DNA of 64,000 nucleotides, taken from assembly GCF_900099905.1 (NCBI RefSeq), contig NZ_FNEE01000002.1:186001-250000 (forward strand), in the 5' to 3' direction. Shown here piece by piece: positions 44,012-53,995 of this stretch. The position numbers were made by a program, and so were the translations under genes. The DNA is from Mesorhizobium muleiense. GTDB lineage: Bacteria; Pseudomonadota; Alphaproteobacteria; Rhizobiales; Rhizobiaceae. The stretch's first letter is position 1, and every line of letters starts with the position of its first letter. The notes below the pieces were generated by a model. It was not told the origin of the DNA. It ran no database searches and saw only the letters and a list, made by a program, of their open reading frames with translations.

Positions 44012-44829
44012 ATGACACTCTATCGGGCCGACCCGAAGCACGGCGTCGCCTGGATTACCGGCGGCAGCAGCGGCATCGGCCGTTCACTGGCCAGGACCTT
44101 GCGGCGCAAGGCTATGTCGTCGCGGTGACGGCACTCGACGACGATCCGATCGACACGCTTGTTGTCGAGACGGCGCAGATGCCGGGCCACGTCACGGCCT
44201 ATCCTTGCGACGTCACCGACGAAGAACGCATGGCAAGGACGGTCGCGGCGATCGAGAAGGATCTCGGCCCGATCGTCTTGGCCGTGTTCAATGCCGGGAG
44301 CTAATTGCGACCGTCGGCGAAGACCTCACTGTCCGTGGATTTCGCCAGTCCTTCGATGTCAATTATTTCGGCATCATCAATGGCCTGGTGCCGGTCATCG
44401 AGCGCATGCGCGTCCGCGCGCGGCCATATCGTCCTGGTCGGTTCGGTCACTGCCTATTTCGGCTGGCCGACCACGGCCGCCTATGGCGGCACCAAGGCGG
44501 CGATCAATATCCTCGCCGAATCGCTGAAGTACGATTTCGACAAGATGAACGTCCGCATCCAGGTGATAAACCCGGGCTTCGTCGACACCCCGCTGACCGA
44601 GAAGAATTTGCTGCCGATGCCCGGGCTGATGCCCGTCAATCGCGCCTCGCGCCGCATGGCGCGCGGCATCAAGTCCGGCGGCTTCGAGGTCACCTTCCCG
44701 CGGCGCTTGAGCTGGGGCCTGAAGCTGCTCAGAATCCTGCCGAGACCGTTCTGCCGATGGGTCATCAGCACCGCGACCCGCTGGAAGGCGCGTCCGCTTA
44801 ATTTCGACCGCAAGCCGCCGAGCGAATAG
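44012..44829 (+). pseudogene. Short-chain dehydrogenase/reductase with three frameshifts
   Basis: Reading across three frames recovers a complete SDR of about 272 residues: WITGGSSGIGRSLAR (NAD motif), AAQGYVVAVTALDDD, TAYPCDVTDEERMARTVAAIE, VFNAGS, FDVNYFGIINGLVPVIERM, GHIVLVGSVTAYFGWPTTAAYGGTKAA (YxxxK) and VRIQVINPGFVDTPL. Single-base losses are inferred near 44097 (after CTGGCCAGG), 44302 (in GGGAGCTAATTG, giving an in-frame stop) and about 44418. All three look like one-base deletions. Each interrupts the frame, so no full product is made. Sequencing error at all three is less likely but would need checking. Confidence 0.85.
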
Positions 44830-44913
44830 ACCGGTCATCAAAGCTGGCGATCCCGCCGCCGGCGGGACGTCGTTGCCTGTTTGCCATCGTGGCCATAGGT
44901 TGAGATTTATTGC

Positions 44914-45900
44914 ATGGAGTCTGCGATGGGGCGACGGATCGTGCTTGCGGTATCGGGTCTCGCCGTCATTCTCGTCCTTGCCTACGTCTTCGGCCCGCGC
45001 GTCCAAGCCGATACCACGATCCGCTTCGATCCTTCCGTGCTCGGCGATGACCCGCAGGCCTATCTGACACGCAAGGAGGCGGCCGTACCTGATATCCACG
45101 ACGGGCTGGAAAAGGAAATCATCTGGGCCAATCCGATGGTTCACACCAGGACGCCGCTGTCGATCGTCTATATCCACGGCTTTTCGGCGTCGAAGGGCGA
45201 GGTTCGGCCGCTTCCCGACGAGGTGGCCGACCAGCTCGACGCCAATCTTTACTACACCCGTCTCACCGGCCACGGACAGGGCGGCGCCGCAATGGCGGAC
45301 GGCAGCGTCAACGCCTGGATCAACGACTATGAGGAAGCGCTCGCCATCGGCCGAGCGATCGGCGACAAGGTGATCGTCATCGCCACCTCGACCGGCGGCT
45401 CGCTGGCAGCTTGGGCTGCGACGCAGCCGGGCGCATCGGACGGGGTGGCGGCCATAGCGTTCATCTCGCCGAATTTCGGCGTCAAGGCTTCCGGCGCCGA
45501 ACTCCTGACCATGCCGTGGGGCAGAGAGATCGCCGAGCTGGTTGCCGGCAAGGAGCGCAGCTTCGTGCCGCGCAATGCTCTGCACGAGAAATTCTGGACC
45601 TGGCGCTATCCGATCGCGGCGGCCCTGCCGATGGTGGCGCTGACCGAGCTGGCCTATGGCGCGCCGGTGGAGAAGGCGACCATCCCTGCCCTCTTCATCT
45701 TTTCCGATTCGGACAGGATCGTGCGGCCGGACCGCACCCGTGACATCGCCGGGCGCTGGGGCGCGGCGCACGAACTGGTGCCGGTCGACGATACCGGCGA
45801 TCGGGACAATCATGTCATCGCCGGAGACGCGTTGTCGCCAGCAACCACAGCTTTCCTCGCCCAGCGCATTGTCGTGTGGGTACAGGCGGTGGTGAAGTAG
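44914..45900 (+). CDS. Membrane-anchored or exported alpha/beta hydrolase
   Basis: The 328-residue protein begins with a hydrophobic signal-anchor (RRIVLAVSGLAVILVLAYVFG, about 7-27). The hydrolase fold follows, with SIVYIHGFSASKGE (oxyanion region), YTRLTGHGQGG, the nucleophile elbow VIATSTGGSLAAW (the elbow reads ATSTGGS, so the Ser is in a TSTGG context), FIFSDSDRIVRPD (acid) and DNHVIAGDAL (His). The context resembles carboxylesterases or monoacylglycerol-lipase-like enzymes acting on the periplasmic side. It is monocistronic with a terminator after it. Confidence 0.85.
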   Translation: MESAMGRRIVLAVSGLAVILVLAYVFGPRVQADTTIRFDPSVLGDDPQAYLTRKEAAVPDIHDGLEKEIIWANPMVHTRTPLSIVYIHGFSASKGEVRPLPDEVADQLDANLYYTRLTGHGQGGAAMADGSVNAWINDYEEALAIGRAIGDKVIVIATSTGGSLAAWAATQPGASDGVAAIAFISPNFGVKASGAELLTMPWGREIAELVAGKERSFVPRNALHEKFWTWRYPIAAALPMVALTELAYGAPVEKATIPALFIFSDSDRIVRPDRTRDIAGRWGAAHELVPVDDTGDRDNHVIAGDALSPATTAFLAQRIVVWVQAVVK

Positions 45901-45911
45901 GTCTCAGGCGA

Positions 45912-45946
45912 AAAAGGCGACCGAAGCATCGCTCCGATCGCCTTTT
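45912..45946. terminator. Bidirectional terminator between the hydrolase and helicase genes
   Basis: AAAAGGCGA (45912-45920) pairs TCGCCTTTT (45938-45946), with an inner CGAAGC/GCTCCG-like loop. It sits between convergent genes. Confidence 0.85.
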
Positions 45947-45994
45947 CATTGTGAGCAGCCGATCCGACAGGCGCGGGCCGGATGCGCTATCTGA

Positions 45995-47416
45995 CTACGC
46001 AGCCCGCGCTGCTGGCCGCTTGCCGCCGAAACGACGCTTGTTGTTGCCCTTGAACGCCTTGGCGCCCTCCGGCTTGCGTTCGCCGGCAAAGGCCGGCTTG
46101 TCGCCGAAGCGCTTGTTGCCGTTGTTGTGGCCGCCCGGCCGCCTGCCGTCGCGACGACCATTACGGTCGTTGGCCGGCTCGAAGCTGCGCTCGTTCTTTT
46201 CGGCAGGATTGCGCTGCGGGTCGGGACTGCCGAGATGGTCGGCAACGATTGGCAGCTTGGTGCGGATGATGCGCTCGACCTGACGCAGCTTGCTGTTCTC
46301 GGACGGGTCGCAAAGCGTGATGGCGATGCCGTCCATGCCGTTACGGCCGGTGCGGCCGATACGGTGGACATAGCTCTCCGCCTCGTCCGGCAGGTCGAAA
46401 TTCACCACATGGCTGATGCCGGGCACGTCGATGCCGCGCGCCGCGATATCGGTCGCCACAAGAATGCGCACCGAACCCTCGCGAAAATCGTTCAGCGCCT
46501 TCTGGCGGGCGTTCTGCGACTTGTTGCCGTGGATGACGGCGGCCTTGAAGCCATCGCGCTCGAGATCCTTGGTCACCCTGTCGGCGCCATGCTTGGTGCG
46601 CGAAAAGATGATGACGGACTTCATCGCCTCGTCGGCGAGCATCGTCGCCAGAACCTGGCGCTTCTGCTTGGTACGGGCAAAGACGACGCCCTGCACGATC
46701 TCGGCCGCCGCAGTGCTGTGCGGCGCCACTTCGACGCGGATCGGGTTCTTCAGCAGGCCTTTCGCCAGCTCGGCGATTTCGGCCGGCATGGTCGCCGAGA
46801 ACAGCACCGTCTGACGGTCCGGCGCGGTCGCCCTGGCGATGCGCTTGACGTCGTTGATGAAGCCCATGTCGAGCATGCGGTCGCCTTCGTCGAGCACCAG
46901 CCATTTGGTGTCGGCAAGCACGAGGTCGCCCTCACGCACCAGATCGGTCAGCCTGCCGGGCGTGGCAATCAAAATGTCGACACCGGGAGCGATCTTCTTC
47001 ACCTGGCTGAAGCGCGAGACGCCGCCAAGCACGAGTGCTGTCGAGACATGCGCGCCCTTGGCGAGCAGCTTGATCATCTCTTCGATCTGCACGGCGAGTT
47101 CACGCGTCGGCGCCAGGATCAGCGCACGAGCGGTCTTCGGCCGGCGCTTGGTGCCGAGAGCGATGATCTTCGAAAGGATCGGCAGCGCGAACGCCGCGGT
47201 CTTGCCCGAACCAGTCTGGGCGATGCCGAAAATGTCACGGCCTTCCAGCTGCGGCGGGATCGCCTGGGCCTGGATCGGCTTCGGATCGGTGAAGCCTGCG
47301 CCATGGGTGGCCTTGAGCAGCGCGCCCGTAATTCCAAGTGCTGCGAACCCCGAAAGCTCGCCAGTGTTCTTACCGGTCAGATTGTCGTTACCGGTCAAAG
47401 TGTTTTCGTTGTTCAA
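45995..47416 (-). CDS. DEAD-box RNA helicase (RhlE-like)
   Basis: The 473-residue ATP-dependent RNA helicase has Q motif DPKPIQAQAIP, motif I GIAQTGSGKTAAF, Ia APTRELAVQ, II VLDEGDRMLD (DEGD, a variant of DEAD), III FSATMP, V TDIAARGIDVPG and VI HRIGRTGRNG. The C-terminal 80 residues are basic and low-complexity (NGRRDGRRPGGHNNGNKRFG, KRRFGGKRPA), typical of RNA-binding tails in RhlE relatives. It acts in rRNA maturation or mRNA turnover. The DEGD variant at motif II is worth noting, as Asp-Glu needed for catalysis are kept. Confidence 0.93.
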   Translation of the reverse strand: MNNENTLTGNDNLTGKNTGELSGFAALGITGALLKATHGAGFTDPKPIQAQAIPPQLEGRDIFGIAQTGSGKTAAFALPILSKIIALGTKRRPKTARALILAPTRELAVQIEEMIKLLAKGAHVSTALVLGGVSRFSQVKKIAPGVDILIATPGRLTDLVREGDLVLADTKWLVLDEGDRMLDMGFINDVKRIARATAPDRQTVLFSATMPAEIAELAKGLLKNPIRVEVAPHSTAAAEIVQGVVFARTKQKRQVLATMLADEAMKSVIIFSRTKHGADRVTKDLERDGFKAAVIHGNKSQNARQKALNDFREGSVRILVATDIAARGIDVPGISHVVNFDLPDEAESYVHRIGRTGRNGMDGIAITLCDPSENSKLRQVERIIRTKLPIVADHLGSPDPQRNPAEKNERSFEPANDRNGRRDGRRPGGHNNGNKRFGDKPAFAGERKPEGAKAFKGNNKRRFGGKRPAARAA

Positions 47417-48105
47417 AATATTCTTCTTTCACGCGGCTCCTGGCCGCAAACATCAATGGCGGCAGGGCGCAACCTGCCGTCGAAAAACTGTCATGAAACG
47501 ACAAGGCGGGCGGACGTTATCGTCCGCACGGCTGCGCTGTCGTGCCCGCAGGCATCATGCCACGGGGCTTTTTCGCCGCCTTGCCGATGTGCCGGAAAGA
47601 GGGAAAACAGACGCAACCAGTCTCATTCGTCGAGAAGGCCGGATAGGTCCCGGCCCAAGCGCCTATGCCGCCGCATATGGCCCAGTTCGCCGCGAAATGC
47701 AAGGGCCGTCATGTTGCAGTGCAGCAAAAACAGCCACGACGAGCAGCCGTGAAGGTCTGCTCAAACTTCTCCCGGCCACTCTACTACACCTTCGTCATCC
47801 TAGGGCGAAGCAAGGAGCGAAGCGACGCGGCGCAGACCCTAGGATGACGAAGTGGGGAATGCTTCGGCTAATCTCAAACGTTTCCACTGACATCGGCCCA
47901 TTTGCGGCGGACGCTGCCCCAGCAAGCGAAGCGAGAGCGGTTGGTAAGCCGCACCTAACAGACGGCCAAGCTATGCCCGCCAGCCTATCGAGATCGGCGG
48001 CGAAAGCACGCCAGCGTTGCGAAAACAAAGCAGGCCGAAAAGCGGCGCTTGCGCTCGCTTACCGCCACGATTACCACAAATCAGCTTCTATTTGGGGACC
48101 GAGCG
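47417..48105. other. Long intergenic region with a palindromic repeat
   Basis: The ~690 bases between the helicase and pccB contain the long inverted repeat at 47790-47852 listed separately. Frames on both strands are short, lack ribosome sites and have poor composition. I support no gene here. Confidence 0.6.
47790..47852. repeat. Long hairpin repeat with 16 bp perfect arms
   Basis: CTTCGTCATCCTAGGG (47790-47805) is exactly complementary to CCCTAGGATGACGAAG (47837-47852), around a loop rich in GCGAAGC/GCGAAGCG. I recognise this style of dispersed palindrome from Mesorhizobium genomes. It lies in a gene-free region and could act as an mRNA end structure. Confidence 0.8.
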
Positions 48106-49638
48106 ATGAAGGACGTGCTGAAGGAACTCGAGCGCCGCCGCGCCATGGCGCGCATGGGCGGCGGCAAGGCCCGTATCGACGCTCAGCACAAGAAGGGCAA
48201 ACTCACCGCGCGCGAACGCATCGACGTCTTTCTCGACGAAGGCTCGTTCGAGGAGTTCGACATGTATGTCGAGCATCGCTCGACCGATTTCGGCATGGAA
48301 AAGACCAAGATCGCCGGCGACGGCGTCGTCACCGGCTGGGGTACCGTCAACGGCCGGCCGGTCTATGTCTTTGCCAAGGACTTTACCGTGTTCGGCGGCT
48401 CGCTGTCCGAGGCCCACGCCGAAAAGGTGGTCAAGGTGCAGGAGATGGCGCTGCGCAACCGCGCGCCGATCATCGGCCTCTACGACGCCGGCGGCGCCCG
48501 CATCCAGGAAGGCGTGGCAGCACTTGGCGGCTATGCCGAGATCTTCCAGCGCAATGTGCTCGCCTCCGGCGTCATCCCGCAGATTTCAGTGATCATGGGC
48601 CCTTGCGCCGGCGGCGACGTCTATTCGCCGGCAATGACCGACTTCATCTTCATGGTGCGCGGCACCTCCTACATGTTCGTCACCGGCCCGGACGTGGTGA
48701 AGACCGTCACCAACGAGACGGTAACCGCCGAGAGCCTCGGCGGCGCCTTCGTCCACACGACGAAGTCGTCGATCGCCGATGGCGCTTACGACAATGACGT
48801 CGAGGCGCTGCTGCAGATGCGCCGGCTGGTCGATCTGCTGCCTGCCTCCAACACGGCTGAAATCCCCGAGATCGAATGTTATCAGTCGGTCAACGATCAT
48901 GATCTGTCGCTCGACCGACTGATCCCCGACAATGCCAACAAACCTTACGACATCAAGGAGTTGATCCTTAAAATTGCCGATGAGGGTGACTTCTTCGAGA
49001 TCCAGCAGGATTTTGCGAAAAACATCGTCACCGGTTTCGGGCGCGTCGAAGGGCGCACGGTTGGCTTCGTCGCCAACCAGCCGATGGTGCTGGCCGGCGT
49101 GCTCGATTCGGACGCCAGCCGCAAGGCGGCGCGGTTCGTACGCTTCTGCGACTGTTTTTCGATTCCGATCGTCACCTTCGTCGACGTTCCAGGCTTTTTG
49201 CCCGGCACCGCGCAGGAATATGGCGGGCTGATCAAGCACGGCGCCAAGCTCTTGTTCGCCTATGCCGAAGCGACCGTCCCGAAGATCACCGTCATCACCC
49301 GAAAAGCCTATGGCGGCGCTTATGACGTGATGGCGTCGAAGCATCTGCGCGGCGACATGAACTATGCCTGGCCGACGGCGCAGATCGCAGTGATGGGCGC
49401 CAGGGGCGCGGTCGAGATCATCTATCGCAAGGACATCGGCGATGCGGAGAAGATCGCGGCACATACAAAGGCTTACGAGGATCGCTTCCTGTCGCCCTTC
49501 GTCGCCGCCGAGCGCGGCTATGTCGACGAGGTGATCATGCCGCATTCGACCCGCCGCCGCATTGCGCGTGCGCTGCGCATGCTGCGCAACAAGGACATGC
49601 AAAACCCCTGGAAGAAGCACGACAACGTTCCGTTGTGA
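48106..49638 (+). CDS. pccB: Acyl-CoA carboxylase beta subunit (propionyl-CoA type)
   Basis: The 510-residue carboxyltransferase moves CO2 from biotin to an acyl-CoA. Features are [110 protein letters not shown] and the second oxyanion loop [19 protein letters not shown]. This is the PccB group. The ATG at 48106 gives the canonical N-terminus. The biotin-carrying alpha subunit is not immediately downstream; a convergent gene is found instead. Confidence 0.94.
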   Translation: MKDVLKELERRRAMARMGGGKARIDAQHKKGKLTARERIDVFLDEGSFEEFDMYVEHRSTDFGMEKTKIAGDGVVTGWGTVNGRPVYVFAKDFTVFGGSLSEAHAEKVVKVQEMALRNRAPIIGLYDAGGARIQEGVAALGGYAEIFQRNVLASGVIPQISVIMGPCAGGDVYSPAMTDFIFMVRGTSYMFVTGPDVVKTVTNETVTAESLGGAFVHTTKSSIADGAYDNDVEALLQMRRLVDLLPASNTAEIPEIECYQSVNDHDLSLDRLIPDNANKPYDIKELILKIADEGDFFEIQQDFAKNIVTGFGRVEGRTVGFVANQPMVLAGVLDSDASRKAARFVRFCDCFSIPIVTFVDVPGFLPGTAQEYGGLIKHGAKLLFAYAEATVPKITVITRKAYGGAYDVMASKHLRGDMNYAWPTAQIAVMGARGAVEIIYRKDIGDAEKIAAHTKAYEDRFLSPFVAAERGYVDEVIMPHSTRRRIARALRMLRNKDMQNPWKKHDNVPL

Positions 49639-49673
49639 GGCGCTGATGTCGCGAAAGCGACCACAGCAAAAGC

Positions 49674-51677
49674 TCACTCCGCTTCCGCGGCGCCGAACCC
49701 TGCCCCCATCGTCGCGCGGACGGCGCCCGACCACGGCGTGGCATGATTGTCGATGCGCATCTGGAAGATAAAATAGGTCGGCGAGCAGAAGCCGACACCT
49801 TTCACCTTGCCGACACCAGGCGTGTCGGGCGGCAGCGATTGGCACATGTAATCTTCGCGACAGAAATGATCGGCCGAGCAAGCCGGCCGGTTGCCGCGAT
49901 TGACGGCGCCGCCCAGGCACTGGTCGAAATTATTGGTCGCCACGCAGATGTCGAATTTTTTGCCGCCGACCAGCCCGCAGATCTCGTTCGGCATCGGCTT
50001 GCCCGGCTTGAAGCCGGCAAAGGCACGGTCCTTGTCATTGCATCCGCGATAGGCGATGCCGGCCGGCACACCGATCTTCGGCGGCCGGCAGGTGTAGGCG
50101 GTGCGCGAAATGTCGGTGGCGAAGGCCGCGAACTGGCCGGTAATGCTGTAGCGGTCATTGAAAGGCTGCGTGCCGTTGCTGGCGATCGAGCCGGTCAGGC
50201 ATGGATGGCCGGAGAACATCTTTTCGCTGTCTTTGGGCAGCAGGCATTGCGCCAGTTTCGTCCGCACCCCCGATGCCGTCGCCAGCGCCGTGCAGACGGT
50301 GCCGCCGCCGCATTGCCAGATCGTGCCGAAGCGGGCCGCATCCGCCGGCATCAAACACGGCATCGCCAACTCGGCCGGTGCGTAAGCGACCTCGCCGGCG
50401 TCTTTCCATGCGGCCGGCGGCGCGAAGGACAGCGGGCGGAGGCGGTTCGGCTCCTTGCCGTCGGCGGTCGCACGCAGCCAGGCTTCGCGCCGCGGCATCT
50501 CGGCATGGAGATGCGGCGAGATGCCGACCTCGATGCGGTTCAGCGGCGATGTCGTCTTGTCGTCGAGGCCGATGAAATGGAAACCGGCGGTCGAACCAGC
50601 CTGATGGCAACCCTGGCAGGCGCCATTGTCGAGCCGCTCGACCAGCGCTTCCGGCGTGCGCAGCAGCTTCAGCGCGGAATAGTCCAGCCCGGAAAAATCC
50701 GCGGGCTGGAACAGCGGCGTGAACGGGTGATTGGCCTGCCTCGCGCTGCCGAAAGTCGACCATGAGACGACTTTCTTCGCCAGAAATTCATTGGGGATTT
50801 CGTAGACGCCGAGATCGACCGCCGCGAGATTGGCGCTGAGATAATCGGCGAGTTTTGCTTTCAGCGCGGCGTCTTCCGAGAGCAGCGCCACATCCGGCGT
50901 GTTTTCCAGCGGCTTTTCGCTGACCGTCTCTCCATCGATGCCAAAAATCCGCAGGAGGTAGGCAGCCTGGCCGCCAAATTCGGTCTCCTGGCCGGAGGGA
51001 AAGCGCACTATCTGGGCGTTGAGTTCGAGCTGCTTGAAGCTCAGTCCGGCCTTTTCAAGCGGCCCGCCGATGAGCCAGCCGATGTCGACGGTCTCATCGA
51101 GCTGCGGCGTCCAGCGTCCGGCAACGCCGACGCAGCCGCCATCGGCGTCCGGCGCGACGCTATAGATGGCATTGAAATTGAACGGCAAGCGCGAGGCCAG
51201 AACCTTGCCGTTTTTCTTGAAGCTGTAGGCAAGACGGTAGATGAAACGGACCTCGCCGCAGCCCCCGTCGCCTCGTATTTCGGCGAAATCACGCCGATCG
51301 AGCCGGTTGACGACACCGACCAGCCGAAAGCGCGCGGCGTCGGTCTTCAGCCAGCGCAGGTCGATGATGCGGCCGACATTGCCGTCGGTGACTTCGTAGA
51401 GCGACCGCCCGCCAGCCTTCATCTCGGCGCGCAGCGCGGCGACATCGCTGGCAATCGTTTCGACGATCTGATGATAGGCCGGCGCCTTGTCATAGAGCGT
51501 CTTCAGGTCGCCCTTGCCTTCGACATCGAAAATGCCGGCGAAATCAAAACCCCTGGCGTCGAGACCGGCCAGCACGGCCGGATCGTCGACGATCATCACC
51601 GGACCTTCGGCGCGCGCCAGGCTGGCCAAGAAAAAATTGGCGAAAATCACAGCGATCAAGGCGAGCCGACGGTTCAT
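49674..51677 (-). CDS. Secreted protein with one CxxCH haem motif, function unknown
   Basis: The 667-residue protein has a signal peptide (RRLALIAVIFANFFLASLARA, cleavage near 22). The N-terminal half is beta-rich with no motif I recognise. A single CQGCH motif in NGACQGCHQAGSTAGFHFIG (about 355-372) could bind c-type haem covalently. The C-terminal 250 residues are unusually Cys-rich for this proteome (CLTGS, YTCRPPK, YRGCND, EICGLV, FDICVAT, QCLGGA, CSADHFCREDYMCQSLPP, GFCSP), suggesting several disulfides in the periplasm. Its start overlaps the nnr stop by 4 bases. No named family recognised. Confidence 0.75.
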   Translation of the reverse strand: MNRRLALIAVIFANFFLASLARAEGPVMIVDDPAVLAGLDARGFDFAGIFDVEGKGDLKTLYDKAPAYHQIVETIASDVAALRAEMKAGGRSLYEVTDGNVGRIIDLRWLKTDAARFRLVGVVNRLDRRDFAEIRGDGGCGEVRFIYRLAYSFKKNGKVLASRLPFNFNAIYSVAPDADGGCVGVAGRWTPQLDETVDIGWLIGGPLEKAGLSFKQLELNAQIVRFPSGQETEFGGQAAYLLRIFGIDGETVSEKPLENTPDVALLSEDAALKAKLADYLSANLAAVDLGVYEIPNEFLAKKVVSWSTFGSARQANHPFTPLFQPADFSGLDYSALKLLRTPEALVERLDNGACQGCHQAGSTAGFHFIGLDDKTTSPLNRIEVGISPHLHAEMPRREAWLRATADGKEPNRLRPLSFAPPAAWKDAGEVAYAPAELAMPCLMPADAARFGTIWQCGGGTVCTALATASGVRTKLAQCLLPKDSEKMFSGHPCLTGSIASNGTQPFNDRYSITGQFAAFATDISRTAYTCRPPKIGVPAGIAYRGCNDKDRAFAGFKPGKPMPNEICGLVGGKKFDICVATNNFDQCLGGAVNRGNRPACSADHFCREDYMCQSLPPDTPGVGKVKGVGFCSPTYFIFQMRIDNHATPWSGAVRATMGAGFGAAEAE

Positions 51678-53206
51678 TCAGCGGTCATCCCGTTGCGATT
51701 TTCGGCAAGCTCGCGCAGCACCGGCACCAGCGCCAGCGGCAAGTCTTCAGCGATCAGCCCAGGTCCGAAACGGCTGCCGGCCCCAGCGTGTATCCAGACC
51801 GCCGCGCAGGCGGCTTCGAAAGCCGGCATGCCTTGCGCCAGGAGGCCGGCGATGATGCCCGACAGCACGTCGCCCGAACCGGCGGTGGCCAGCCATGGCG
51901 CGCCGTTGCCGTTGATCGCCGCCCTGCCATCGGGCGCCGCGATCACCGTGTCCGCGCCCTTGTAGACGACGATGGCGCCGGCGCGCGCGGCGGCAGAGCG
52001 CGCCTTGGCCAGCTTGGACAGGTTCCTGGCTCCGGCGATGTCCGCAAACAGCCTGGCGAATTCGCCCTCATGCGGCGTCAGCACCAGCGCCGGTGCGTTC
52101 GGGCGACGGGCGGCTTCGAACAGAACGTTCGGCGTATCGCGAAACGAGCTGATACCATCGGCATCGAGCACCAGCCCGTCGACCCTGCCGTCCTGCCGGT
52201 CTCCGGCGGCCAGCACGCCGAGGGCAAAATCGCGGGTCTTTTCGCCGACGCCAAATCCGGGTCCGAGGACAAACGCCGATGGCCGGCGGCCGTCGATGAA
52301 TTCCTGCACGTCCGCGATGCTGTCGGCCTTTTTCAGCATGATCGAAGTCAGATGCGCGGCGTTCACCTGCATGGCGTTCGCCGGCGACAGCACGGTCACC
52401 GCCCCTGCCCCGCTTCTGGCTGCGGCAAGCGCCGACAGCCGTGCGGCACCCGTCGCCGATGGCCTGCCGGAAAAGACGCCGACATGGCCGCGCCTGTATT
52501 TGTGCGCGTCGACGGCTGGGACCGGGAAATTTTCGAGCCAAATCGGCGGCATGTTCTCGAAGGTGAGCGGTTCAAGCTGCGCAACGATATCGTCGCTAAT
52601 GCCGATATCGGCAAGCACCAGTTCGCCGCACATTTCGCGCCCAGGCAACAGCATATGGCCGGGCTTTTTTCGCGCGAATGTTACCGTAAATTGGGCGCGG
52701 AATGCCTGGCCGAGAATCTGGCCGCTGTCGCCGGACACGCCTGAGGGCAGATCGATCGCGACGACAGGCAGGTTCAGTTCTGTCGCAACCTCGACCGCCC
52801 TGGCGGCGTCGCCGGACAGCGGCTTGGACAGCCCCGCCCCATAAAGCGCATCGACCAGGATCGAACCTTTATCGGCAGCAAATTCCGACAACGGCCGTGG
52901 ACTGACCCGGCATTCCGACGCGGCGAGCGCCGCGTCGCTGCCGGCTTTGGGCGAGCCGGATGCCCACAGCAACACGTCGACGGCGCTGTCCCCAAGAATG
53001 CGGGCGACGACATAGCCATCGCCGCCATTGTTGCCAGGCCCGCACAGCACGTGGACGCGCCTGGCAGCCGGAAAATGGGCGAGCACCACCGCAGCGACTG
53101 CGCCACCTGCATTGCGCATCAGGCCAATGCCGTCGAATGGTCCGGCCGAAATCGTCAGCCGGTCGGCCTCAGCCATTTCGGCCGGAGACAGAATTTCATT
53201 GCTCAT
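51674..53206 (-). CDS. nnr: Bifunctional NAD(P)H-hydrate epimerase/dehydratase
   Basis: The 510-residue enzyme repairs damaged NAD(P)H. The N-terminal epimerase domain (about 1-215) has LSPAEMAEADRLTI, HVLCGPGNNGGDGYVVARIL and VDALYGAGLSKPLSGD. The C-terminal ADP/ATP-dependent dehydratase domain (about 225-505) has KYRRGHVGVFSGRPSATGAARLSALAAARSGAG, LVLTPHEGEFARLF, and the ribokinase-like NGNGAPWLATAGSGDVLSGIIAGLLAQG. The fusion is standard in bacteria. The ATG at 53206 is used. It is coupled to the downstream CxxCH protein. Confidence 0.94.
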   Translation of the reverse strand: MSNEILSPAEMAEADRLTISAGPFDGIGLMRNAGGAVAAVVLAHFPAARRVHVLCGPGNNGGDGYVVARILGDSAVDVLLWASGSPKAGSDAALAASECRVSPRPLSEFAADKGSILVDALYGAGLSKPLSGDAARAVEVATELNLPVVAIDLPSGVSGDSGQILGQAFRAQFTVTFARKKPGHMLLPGREMCGELVLADIGISDDIVAQLEPLTFENMPPIWLENFPVPAVDAHKYRRGHVGVFSGRPSATGAARLSALAAARSGAGAVTVLSPANAMQVNAAHLTSIMLKKADSIADVQEFIDGRRPSAFVLGPGFGVGEKTRDFALGVLAAGDRQDGRVDGLVLDADGISSFRDTPNVLFEAARRPNAPALVLTPHEGEFARLFADIAGARNLSKLAKARSAAARAGAIVVYKGADTVIAAPDGRAAINGNGAPWLATAGSGDVLSGIIAGLLAQGMPAFEAACAAVWIHAGAGSRFGPGLIAEDLPLALVPVLRELAENRNGMTAE

Positions 53207-53941
<735 letters not shown>

Positions 53942-53995
53942 GGATTCTGATTTCAGATCATCTCCTCGAAACGTCATCAGACAGGGAAACATGAC

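Noticed and set aside
46127..48797. Long plus-strand frames (541 and 652 codons) over the helicase and pccB regions
   Set aside because: They are antisense or out-of-frame shadows of the DEAD-box helicase and carboxylase genes, with low-complexity Arg/Ser-rich translations.
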